Source of the DNA: Bacteroidales bacterium UBA4295
GTDB taxonomy: Bacteria; Bacteroidota; Bacteroidia; Bacteroidales; Paludibacteraceae
Length of the DNA: 57,366 nt
Assembly: GCA_002395805.1 (NCBI GenBank)
Contig: DGVB01000017.1
Span: 1 to 57,366 of the forward strand
Reading direction: 5' to 3'
In this document: piece by piece, positions 48,970 through 56,506 of the stretch
Layout: the number at the start of each line of letters is the position of its first letter
How positions within the stretch are numbered: the first letter of the stretch is position 1
Notes under the pieces: generated by a model
What the model saw: only the letters and a program-made list of their open reading frames with translations
Database searches by the model: none
What the model was told of the DNA's origin: nothing
Program-made: the position numbers and the translations under genes

Positions 48970-51585
48970 TTATCTCATTTCTGCGCCCTGTGCATTGAAG
49001 GCTTTGCCGTCGCGGATGATCAACAGCTGGCCGTTCAGCAGTACTTTCTGAGTACCGGCCTTCTCGTTGACAACATTCTCAATCGATGTAGGATAGCCCG
49101 GTGCATTCGCCGGCTGAATAATTACAGCCTGAATGTATGCGCCGGCAGTAACGGCATCTTCCATGCGCGTAGCGATACGTGCCGGTGCAGAGGAACCGCC
49201 CGAAGTGGCGTGCAGATAAATCACTACGTGAACCGGTTCGGTTACATCGTAATGAACGATAGCCCAGCCCAGTTCGGCTTGTGTAATAGAGATAGAAGCT
49301 GTACCTTCAATCTTCAGTTTCAATTCATAGCTCGGCACGGTCATACATTGTACCTTGATATCGCCAGCTCCTGCAGGGATGTCGAAGGTCAGCGCGCCCG
49401 GCAGATTCTCCAACCAAGCGCTGGAACCCGGAATCAAAGTCTCCAAAGCTGTAGCTACCTGTTCGTCGGTAAGCGAAGTGGAGATCTCCAACTGGCCGGT
49501 TTCCTCGTTAAAGCTGTTCTCTGCGGTGGCATTGAAAATCACCGTCTCGTTGCCTTCCGGATCGGTCTGCGTGAAGTCAATAGTCGTCATCTCGTCTGCC
49601 GGAACAATTACAGGAGCCTTACCGATTTCTACATCTTTAGCCGGTGAATAATTGACACCCTCAACGAGCATGAAGCCGCCTAAATTCTGACCTCCTCCGT
49701 GTTTGAAGATTACATTCGGGGTCAGGATTTCGATTCCCTTACCATCGGTCTCTTCGGCCTTTGTGAATTCGTTACAAGCGATAGCCTGCGTCTGACCGAG
49801 TGCGTGGAGATAGGTGCCGGTAGAAATACCGAGACTATGGGTCAGATATAAACCGTATTGGGTACCCTCTGCGTGCATGGAAACTTGGTGAAGCTTGAAG
49901 TCGTGAGCATAAACCGCTTTGTCGTAGGCGAGAATATTCAGTTGGTCGTCTTTGCCTTCACCCATAATTGCGATAGCGCCTCCTTCCGACATGAGGCCGT
50001 ATTGTGCGCCTACGATAGAGTTGATGCCGTGTGCAACGATATATGCTACATGCTGGCCTTCCACTTTGATCACACCGGCTTTGATGTCCGGAGCAAGCGC
50101 AGTTACGTCTATATTCCATCCGTTGAGGTGCAGGAAACGCTTCTCAAGGTCAAACGTAACGTCATGCGAACCGTCGCCTAATACATCCTCGGCATTCAGG
50201 CTGGTGACGCTAATACCTTTTACTTTGATGCCGTACGTGAACACATGCAATGTGTAAGAAACGATCGCCGGGTTGTACGTGTCGTTGCCGTAGGTCTCGC
50301 AGAAAATCTGTGCGTCGCCTTCGCCTACAACGGTCACCTCGCCGGTCGCCTCGTTCACTTGCGCTACGTTCGGATTAGAACCGTAGTATTTGTTGATATT
50401 CACGCCGCTGTTGTTGATAATCGTCGGCAGGGTGTAAGGCAGACCCAATTCTACATTCGCTACCTCTGCGCTGAAATGAATGTCAGGCGTCTGTTTCGGA
50501 CGCGCTACTACGGTCAAGTCGTAGTATCCGCGAGTCTCGTAATAGTCGTCGTTACCGTCAAAAATGGCATAGATCTTTGTCGTTCCCGGAGCTATCATCG
50601 TCACGTTACCGAATTCATCCACAGTAGCTACATTCGTATTGCTGGACAGCCAGCGTTGTACGTATATCGGAGCGCCTTCCGGATAGATTGTCGGGAAAAC
50701 AGTCAGCGTGTTGCCTACGGTGTCAACATAGTTCATATTCGGGCTGAAGGTGATATAAGCCTGATTCTTCGGAGCCTCTACATAGAGTTCGTATGAACGC
50801 GTCACGCCGTTCCATAACTCGGATCCTGCCCAGGTAGCTGTAATGGTCGTGTGACCTACGGCGCCGGTCGGCGTTACGGTATTTCCGCGGCCGATAGTAG
50901 CGATGCTTGGGTCGGAAGAAGTGAATGTACATTGCGTGGGATTCACATACTGATCTACGAATTGCAGATAGTAGTTGACGGTCCGCAGCTCTTTGATGAT
51001 GAGCTCCAGATACGGCGCGCTAAATGCATAACTGCCGTCTGTGTTCGTATGTACGTGTACCTCTGTACACTCCTCGCGCTCGTATATAAAGCGTGCAACC
51101 GGAGTACCCGGGAGTACGGTGTAATGGATTGTGTGGTTGGACGGACAAACGGAGGAACCGCTTTCTCCTCCGTCGCCGCCGGCACTGCCATTACCGCCAA
51201 TGACTGAACCGTCGCCGCCGATGATCGTTGTGCCGCCTTCTGCACCGCCGCCCGAAGCGCTACCTACAAACCAATTCTCGGTATAAGTCACATCCGCTTG
51301 ACCTACGCCGTTAAAGAACACGCAATCATAACCGCCTTCGTTCGTCGTGCGGACAATCTGCTGATTTGTCGAAGTGAGGCTCACTACCTGGCTGTGCAAA
51401 TGGGTCAAATACTGGCCGTATTCGCCTACATGAACCGTGGCACTCACTTCGTGAGACGTACGGTCTGCTGCCTGGCCTGGGAATAAGTCCGGCGTGAACT
51501 GGCAATCCTGTGCACGCATTCCTTGAGAAACGAGCGTCAGCGCAATCAGCGCTATGCTCCAAAGAGTAGATTTCTTCATACGCAT
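48970..51585 (-). CDS. Large secreted protein with Ig-like (Big_2-type) repeats
   Basis: The product has 871 residues with a signal peptide (~1-25, ending RAQ), a Gly/Ser-rich stretch (~108-145) and three bacterial Ig-like repeats (about 215-275, 275-360 and 365-450). These share the pattern of S/N-x-x-A-T/Q-V followed by G-x-A/T-x-I. A beta-helix-like region (~455-640) follows and then a further beta domain. The last residues (VLLNGQLLIIRDGKAFNAQG) match the end of the pectinesterase at 22430. It is probably a surface-exposed binding protein. It is monocistronic, with a promoter at 51645 and its own terminator. Confidence 0.75.
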   Translation of the reverse strand: MRMKKSTLWSIALIALTLVSQGMRAQDCQFTPDLFPGQAADRTSHEVSATVHVGEYGQYLTHLHSQVVSLTSTNQQIVRTTNEGGYDCVFFNGVGQADVTYTENWFVGSASGGGAEGGTTIIGGDGSVIGGNGSAGGDGGESGSSVCPSNHTIHYTVLPGTPVARFIYEREECTEVHVHTNTDGSYAFSAPYLELIIKELRTVNYYLQFVDQYVNPTQCTFTSSDPSIATIGRGNTVTPTGAVGHTTITATWAGSELWNGVTRSYELYVEAPKNQAYITFSPNMNYVDTVGNTLTVFPTIYPEGAPIYVQRWLSSNTNVATVDEFGNVTMIAPGTTKIYAIFDGNDDYYETRGYYDLTVVARPKQTPDIHFSAEVANVELGLPYTLPTIINNSGVNINKYYGSNPNVAQVNEATGEVTVVGEGDAQIFCETYGNDTYNPAIVSYTLHVFTYGIKVKGISVTSLNAEDVLGDGSHDVTFDLEKRFLHLNGWNIDVTALAPDIKAGVIKVEGQHVAYIVAHGINSIVGAQYGLMSEGGAIAIMGEGKDDQLNILAYDKAVYAHDFKLHQVSMHAEGTQYGLYLTHSLGISTGTYLHALGQTQAIACNEFTKAEETDGKGIEILTPNVIFKHGGGQNLGGFMLVEGVNYSPAKDVEIGKAPVIVPADEMTTIDFTQTDPEGNETVIFNATAENSFNEETGQLEISTSLTDEQVATALETLIPGSSAWLENLPGALTFDIPAGAGDIKVQCMTVPSYELKLKIEGTASISITQAELGWAIVHYDVTEPVHVVIYLHATSGGSSAPARIATRMEDAVTAGAYIQAVIIQPANAPGYPTSIENVVNEKAGTQKVLLNGQLLIIRDGKAFNAQGAEMR

Positions 51586-51644
51586 TAGATTTTTGTGGTG
51601 TAAGTAATTATTGTTTTGCTATTAGTAGCATAGAATTTCCGCTG

Positions 51645-51676
51645 CAAAGGTACAACATTTTTTTGAAACTACCAAA
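51645..51676 (-). promoter_or_regulatory. Promoter of the Ig-like surface protein gene
   Basis: Minus-strand TTTG (51673-51676), 20-bp spacer, TACCTTTG (51645-51652), 60 bp before the start codon. Confidence 0.8.
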
Positions 51677-51745
51677 TATTTTAATACAAATTAGATACAA
51701 TAAGAATAAAATTCTGCTGAAATAGAGTTAAAATCGTATGCATCC

Positions 51746-51842
51746 CATAGGATACCCATAGGATAACCATAAGATACCCATAGGATAACTGCCGTTTTTT
51801 GCACAAAATGCCCTTTCACTATATAATACGTAGTATTATATA
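51746..51842. repeat. Four 11-bp tandem repeats plus a 10-bp inverted repeat upstream of ffh
   Basis: Four CATAGGATAAC-type units (51746-51789) are followed, after 30 bp, by TATATAATAC (51820-51829) and GTATTATATA (51833-51842) around a 3-bp centre, and then by a T-rich tract. This repeats the module upstream of gdhA at 3508. The 51586-51931 spacer otherwise holds the two divergent promoters and no gene. Confidence 0.85.
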
Positions 51843-51873
51843 CATTTTGTCGTTTTTTTTGAATAAAAATAAA

Positions 51874-51905
51874 TTTGCGTATTCCAATTATTTTTTGTAC
51901 CTTTG
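51874..51905 (+). promoter_or_regulatory. Promoter of the ffh operon
   Basis: TTTG (51874-51877), 20-bp spacer, TACCTTTG (51898-51905), 27 bp before the ATG. Confidence 0.85.
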
Positions 51906-51931
51906 CACGCAAATTGTAAATTAGGAGTAGA

Positions 51932-53236
51932 ATGTTTGATAATTTAAGCGAACGATTAGAACGGAGTTTTAAAATCCTCAAAGGTGAGGGCCGTATTACC
52001 GAGATTAATATTGCGGAGACCGTCAAAGACATCCGCAAAGCCCTGCTTGAAGCCGATGTCAACTACAAGACCGCCAAGCAGTTCACCGACCGCGTGAAAG
52101 AGAAAGCGCTGGGACAGAACGTGATCAACGCGGTTCGCCCCGGTCAGTTGATGATCAAGATCACGCACGACGAGTTGGCTGAACTCATGGGAGGTGAGGC
52201 ACAGGATCTGAACCTGAAAGGTAACCCTGCGGTCATCCTCATGTCCGGTCTTCAGGGTAGCGGTAAAACGACTTTCGCAGCCAAACTGGCGAATTTCCTC
52301 CAGACGAAAAAGAACAAACGCGTCATGCTCGTAGCTTGCGACGTGTACAGGCCTGCGGCTATTGAGCAGTTGCGCGTGCTCGGCGAGCAGATCAAGGCGA
52401 ATGTCTATCTCGGTCTCGACGAAGCCAACCCCGTGAAGAAAGCGCAAGCCGCTATAGCCGAAGCGAAGCGGATGGGCTATGACGTAGTGATTGTCGATAC
52501 GGCAGGACGTCTGGCGGTAGATGAACAGATGATGCAGGAGATTGCGGCTATCAAAGAAGCTATCACGCCGAGCGAGACGCTCTTCGTCGTAGATGCCATG
52601 ACCGGTCAGGATGCCGTCAATACCGCCAAAGAGTTCAACGACCGCATCGATTTCGACGGAGTAGTACTGACCAAGCTGGACGGCGACGCCCGCGGCGGTG
52701 CGGCACTCTCCATTCGTTCGGTGGTGGACAAACCGATTAAGTTCATCGGTACAGGCGAGAAAATGGAGGCGCTCGATGTCTTCCATCCTGCCCGTATGGC
52801 GGACCGAATACTCGGTATGGGTGACGTCGTTTCGCTCGTTGAACGCGCGCAGGAGCAATACGACGAAGCCGAGGCACGCCGTATCAGCAAGAAGATCGCG
52901 AAAAACCAATTCGATTTCAACGACTTCCTCTCACAACTTGCCCAAATCAAGAAAATGGGTTCGATGAAGGATCTGATGGGGATGATCCCAGGCATGGACA
53001 AAGCGCTGAAGGGTGTGGAAGTGAGTGACGATGCATTCAAACCCATCGAGGCGATGATTAACTCCATGACTCCTGCCGAGCGCGCTAACCCTGCGCTCCT
53101 CAACGGTAGCCGTAAGGCACGTATCGCTCGCGGAGCGGGCGTGGATATTGTCGCACTCAACCGTTTCCTCAAACAATTCGAACAGACAGCCAAGATGATG
53201 CGCAAAGTGCAGCAGATGGGCGGCAGAAGACGCTAA
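51932..53236 (+). CDS. ffh: Signal recognition particle protein Ffh
   Basis: This 434-residue GTPase binds SRP RNA and signal peptides. An N-terminal helical bundle precedes the G domain with GLQGSGKTTFAAKLA (~107-121), DTAGRL and TKLDGDARGGAALS. The Met-rich M domain runs from ~300 to the end. Its promoter lies below the repeat module shared with gdhA. The TAA stop overlaps the next start by one base. No SRP RNA gene is visible in the window. Confidence 0.97.
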   Translation: MFDNLSERLERSFKILKGEGRITEINIAETVKDIRKALLEADVNYKTAKQFTDRVKEKALGQNVINAVRPGQLMIKITHDELAELMGGEAQDLNLKGNPAVILMSGLQGSGKTTFAAKLANFLQTKKNKRVMLVACDVYRPAAIEQLRVLGEQIKANVYLGLDEANPVKKAQAAIAEAKRMGYDVVIVDTAGRLAVDEQMMQEIAAIKEAITPSETLFVVDAMTGQDAVNTAKEFNDRIDFDGVVLTKLDGDARGGAALSIRSVVDKPIKFIGTGEKMEALDVFHPARMADRILGMGDVVSLVERAQEQYDEAEARRISKKIAKNQFDFNDFLSQLAQIKKMGSMKDLMGMIPGMDKALKGVEVSDDAFKPIEAMINSMTPAERANPALLNGSRKARIARGAGVDIVALNRFLKQFEQTAKMMRKVQQMGGRRR

Positions 53237-53739
53237 TGAGCGAAGAAAAAACATATCAGCCCGGGTGGGGAGAGAAGAAAAAACATCATCACCACTGCCA
53301 TCCGCATCGTTCGTCCGACAACAGGCTGGGCGGAGCGCTGCGTATGAAGGACCGACAGGCGTATGTCGGGCTGATGTGTATTCTTATTGCCGCTATGGCA
53401 TTCGGAGCGTATAAGTTGTTCGGCCTCTTCTGGAAGGAATGGAAAGCCATGCCGCATGACGACCCGGCGACCGAGATGAAAGTGGACGAGTTACGCATTC
53501 ACAAGGCGGACGAACAGGATGCCTTGCTTCTCGGAGACAGCCTCGCGCAGGCATACAACTTAGACTCGCTCACACGCAATGTGCAGATAGAGACACGCCC
53601 CGTGTACAGACCGCCAAGGCGCGAGAACAAATGGTATATCACCTCCCGTGAATGGAAGAAAATATGGGAGGACTACAAAGTGATGCGATGGGAGAGAAAA
53701 CACGAGAAAGCGGAGAAACAACAAGAAAATAACCAATGA
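53236..53739 (+). CDS. Hypothetical single-pass membrane protein, His-rich N-terminus
   Basis: This 167-residue protein has a Lys/His-rich cytoplasmic start (KKKHHHHCHPH), one transmembrane segment (~43-66), then an acidic and later Arg/Lys/Trp-rich periplasmic or cytoplasmic tail. I recognise no family. The His cluster could bind metal, but that is only a guess. It overlaps ffh by one base and prfA by four, so it is translated with essential genes. Confidence 0.7.
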   Translation: MSEEKTYQPGWGEKKKHHHHCHPHRSSDNRLGGALRMKDRQAYVGLMCILIAAMAFGAYKLFGLFWKEWKAMPHDDPATEMKVDELRIHKADEQDALLLGDSLAQAYNLDSLTRNVQIETRPVYRPPRRENKWYITSREWKKIWEDYKVMRWERKHEKAEKQQENNQ

Positions 53740-54836
53740 ACATATTAGACAAAATAGAAGGATTAGAGGCGAAGTTTCATGAAGTCAGTCTCCTGATCAC
53801 AGACCCGGCTGTGATTGCTGACCAGGCGCGCTATGTGCGGCTCAACCGCGATTACCATGACCTGGAGCGTATTCTCGAATGTGCGCATCGCTATAAAAAA
53901 GCCGTCACAGACCTACAACAGGCTAAAGATCTGTTTTTCAATGAGTCGGATGCGGATCTGAAAGAGATGGCAAAAGCGGAGATGGATGAACTCGAACCGC
54001 AGATACCGAAATTGGAAGAAGAACTGAAACTGCAACTCCTGCCGCAAGATCCGGAGGACGGAAAAAACGTCGTTATGGAGATTCGAGGCGGCACGGGAGG
54101 CGACGAAGCGGCTATCTTTGCCGGAGACCTCTTCCGCATGTACACCAAGTATTTTGAAATCAAAGGCTTCAAATATACCGTTTCTTCCTTCACCGAAGGA
54201 GCTGCCGGCGGATACAAGGAGATCATCTTTAATGTCACCGGCGAGAACGTCTATGGTACGCTTAAATATGAATCCGGTGTCCATCGCGTTCAACGTGTGC
54301 CCGTGACGGAGACGCAAGGACGTGTCCATACGTCCGCAGCTACGGTAGCCGTACTGCCCGAAGCAGATGAATTTGAGGTGCATATTAACGAAGGCGAGAT
54401 CAAATGGGAAACCTTCCGCTCCGGCGGAGCAGGAGGACAGAACGTCAATAAAGTGGAGTCCGGCGTACGACTTCGTTATAACTGGAAGAACCCCAATACC
54501 GGCGAAGTGCAGGAGATTCTCATCGAATGTACCGAGACGCGGGACCAGCCGAAGAACAAGGAGCGCGCGCTCGCGCGCTTGCGTACGCAAATCTACGACA
54601 AGGAGCATCAGAAATATATCGACGACATAGCCGCTCGCCGTAAGACCATGGTTTCTACCGGAGACCGCTCCGCCAAGATCCGCACCTATAACTACCCGCA
54701 GGGACGTATTACCGACCATCGTATCGGTTATACCGTTTATAACCTCGCCGCGTTCATGGACGGAGATATACAAGGTGTTATTGACGCCCTCCAGGTAGCC
54801 GAAAACGCCGAACGACTCAAAGAGAGTGAATTGTAA
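53736..54836 (+). CDS. prfA: Peptide chain release factor 1
   Basis: The 366-residue protein reads UAA and UAG stop codons. The GGQ motif lies in SGGAGGQNVNKVESG (~228-242). The codon-recognition region has RVPVTETQGRVHTSA, the P-x-T type of RF1 rather than the SPF of RF2. It overlaps the preceding gene by ATGA and rsmE by one base. Confidence 0.96.
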   Translation: MNILDKIEGLEAKFHEVSLLITDPAVIADQARYVRLNRDYHDLERILECAHRYKKAVTDLQQAKDLFFNESDADLKEMAKAEMDELEPQIPKLEEELKLQLLPQDPEDGKNVVMEIRGGTGGDEAAIFAGDLFRMYTKYFEIKGFKYTVSSFTEGAAGGYKEIIFNVTGENVYGTLKYESGVHRVQRVPVTETQGRVHTSAATVAVLPEADEFEVHINEGEIKWETFRSGGAGGQNVNKVESGVRLRYNWKNPNTGEVQEILIECTETRDQPKNKERALARLRTQIYDKEHQKYIDDIAARRKTMVSTGDRSAKIRTYNYPQGRITDHRIGYTVYNLAAFMDGDIQGVIDALQVAENAERLKESEL

Positions 54837-55552
54837 TGTACCTCTTCTATTGTCCGGACATAGAAATCAAACAAACGCTTTCTGAAGAAGAGAGCGGGCA
54901 TTGCGTGCGGGTACTGCGTTACTCCGTAGGGGACGAGATTCTCATTACGGACGGAAAAGGTTCTACCTATACAGCGAGGATCACCAACCCGCATCCCAAA
55001 CATTGCGATTTTGAAATCCTCAGCCGTGAGAAACAGGAGAAGCATCATAATTTTCATCTCCATATAGCGATTGCGCCTACGAAGAACATCGAGCGTCTGG
55101 AGTGGGCGATTGAGAAATGCGTGGAAATAGGAGTGGATGAAATAACTCCTTTGCTCTGCCGCTTCTCCGAACGCAAACAACTGCGAACAGACCGGCTCGA
55201 GAAAATCATCCTCTCTGCCGCAAAACAGAGTTTGACGCCCTTCCTGCCTGTTCTGCATGAACTGACGCCTTACGACGAGTTCGTTAAAGAACAAGCGAAC
55301 AAAGTACAAAGTACCAAGGGGCAGAATTTCATCGCCCATTGTTACAAGGACGAGAAGCGTTTCCTCAAAGATGAGATAGAGCAGGGCAGAGACGTGCTGG
55401 TTCTCATCGGACCGGAAGGCGATTTCAGCGAAAAAGAAGTGGCAGATGCGCTCTCGCTCGGTTTTATTCCCGTGAGCCTCGGTAACAGCCGCCTCCGTAC
55501 GGAGACCGCCGCTGTCGTAGCATGCCATACCGCCGTCCTGATCAATGAATAA
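54836..55552 (+). CDS. rsmE: 16S rRNA (uracil1498-N3)-methyltransferase
   Basis: This 238-residue SPOUT-family methyltransferase modifies U1498 of 16S rRNA. The PUA-like N-terminus (SGHCVRVLRYSVGDEI) and the knot motifs LIGPEGDFSEKE and SLGNSRLRTETA are intact. About ten residues before the NFIAHC segment are encoded by a heptamer array (55296-55323), in a place where I expect a shorter loop. The stop codon abuts the next heptamer array. Confidence 0.94.
   Translation: MYLFYCPDIEIKQTLSEEESGHCVRVLRYSVGDEILITDGKGSTYTARITNPHPKHCDFEILSREKQEKHHNFHLHIAIAPTKNIERLEWAIEKCVEIGVDEITPLLCRFSERKQLRTDRLEKIILSAAKQSLTPFLPVLHELTPYDEFVKEQANKVQSTKGQNFIAHCYKDEKRFLKDEIEQGRDVLVLIGPEGDFSEKEVADALSLGFIPVSLGNSRLRTETAAVVACHTAVLINE
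55296..55323 (+). repeat. Heptamer array (AGTACAA family) inside rsmE
   Basis: CGAACAA, AGTACAA, AGTACCA and AGGGGCA are consecutive and translated. The unit family is that of the MATE and metK arrays. Confidence 0.7.
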
Positions 55553-55578
55553 TTCGTAATTTGTAATTCGTAATTTGA
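55551..55578 (+). repeat. Heptamer array (AATTCGT family) between rsmE and PAP2 genes
   Basis: AATTCGT, AATTTGT, AATTCGT and AATTTGA fill the whole spacer. The first unit overlaps the rsmE stop codon and the last contains the TTG start of the PAP2 gene. Confidence 0.9.
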
Positions 55579-56147
55579 ACCTCGATTCCTCCATATTGCT
55601 TTGGATCAACGGTCATTCGCTGGAATGGCTGGACGAAATAATGTGGACCGTGAGTCAGACGAAAACCTGGATCCCGATCTATATATTGCTGGCGGGGTTT
55701 ATTGTGAAGAAATTCCGTAATTGGAAAACGGTACTTCTTGTCCTGATCGGTTTCGGTATCGCAGTAGGATTGAGCGATTTTATCTGCAGCGGCCTTCTCA
55801 AACCGCTTGTCTGCAGGCTGCGGCCGACACATGAACCGGCGCTTGATCCTTTGCATTTGGTGAACGGCTATGTCGGAGGAAAATATGGTTTTTGCTCCTC
55901 TCATGCTGCCAATACCATGGCGGTCGGTTTGCTCTTTGCTCTGTTATATAAAGACGCAAGAGCCACCGTTAGTCTCATGACTTGGGTGGCTCTGGTATGC
56001 TATAGCAGAATGTATCTCGGGGTACATTACCCTACGGATATTATGGCTGGTCTGGCTGTGGGCTCTCTGTGGGCGGGGCTTGCTTTTGTTGCATTAAAGT
56101 ATTGGCTCCGCTTGGCCGGCGTGGCTGCTCCGCAGGGTGGTTCATAA
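55575..56147 (+). CDS. PAP2-family membrane phosphatase
   Basis: This 190-residue integral membrane protein has the three phosphatase motifs: KPLVCRLRP (~76-84), CSSHAANT (~107-114) and SRMYLGVHYPTD (~142-153). Members dephosphorylate undecaprenyl diphosphate or phosphatidic acid. The TTG start at 55575 lies in a heptamer array; no better start keeps the first segment. Its last ~35 codons overlap the convergent gene at 56041. Confidence 0.88.
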   Translation: MNLDSSILLWINGHSLEWLDEIMWTVSQTKTWIPIYILLAGFIVKKFRNWKTVLLVLIGFGIAVGLSDFICSGLLKPLVCRLRPTHEPALDPLHLVNGYVGGKYGFCSSHAANTMAVGLLFALLYKDARATVSLMTWVALVCYSRMYLGVHYPTDIMAGLAVGSLWAGLAFVALKYWLRLAGVAAPQGGS

Positions 56148-56451
56148 ACTTGTCGAGCTCTTCCTTCGTCAGCAGGTTTTTGAGCTCCGCGTAGATGGCT
56201 TGCATTCGTTCCATGTTCTCCGCACGGCTCAGACCTTTTTGGCGGAACTTGGCATACTTGAGATGCATTCTGTAGATCGTATCAATGCGCACGGAATCAC
56301 GGATGCCCAACTCGCGCACCAACCTGGTCGTTTGCTTCAAAGCCTCCTCCTCCGGAGTGCGCTGCGGACGGGGTTCGGATACCGGCTCTTGAGCCATTAA
56401 ACTGCCCGCTAACAGGGCGAAAGAGAGAATAGAAAGTAGTTTTTTTATCAT
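56041..56451 (-). CDS. Small periplasmic protein, Spy/DUF4890-like
   Basis: The start at 56451 gives MIKKLLSILSFALLAGSLMAQ, a good signal peptide. The product has 136 residues, mostly helical, with the pattern LLTKEELDKF that recalls the LTxxQ motif of Spy/CpxP-like chaperones; this is a resemblance only. The C-terminus is Pro/Gln-rich. Its last 107 bases overlap the end of the PAP2 gene on the other strand. Confidence 0.65.
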   Translation of the reverse strand: MIKKLLSILSFALLAGSLMAQEPVSEPRPQRTPEEEALKQTTRLVRELGIRDSVRIDTIYRMHLKYAKFRQKGLSRAENMERMQAIYAELKNLLTKEELDKFMNHPAEQPRRPSGANTLMQQKQAPPTESPQPDQP

Positions 56452-56485
56452 AGTATTTCGACTCGTCAGACATGCCTGATCTGTC

Positions 56486-56493
56486 CAAAAATA
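56486..56493 (-). promoter_or_regulatory. Possible -7 promoter element of the Spy-like gene
   Basis: Minus-strand TATTTTTG lies 34 bp before the start at 56451. No TTTG occurs at the usual -33 place, so it is weaker than the other promoters. Confidence 0.45.
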
Positions 56494-56506
56494 TACAACA
56501 AAAATC

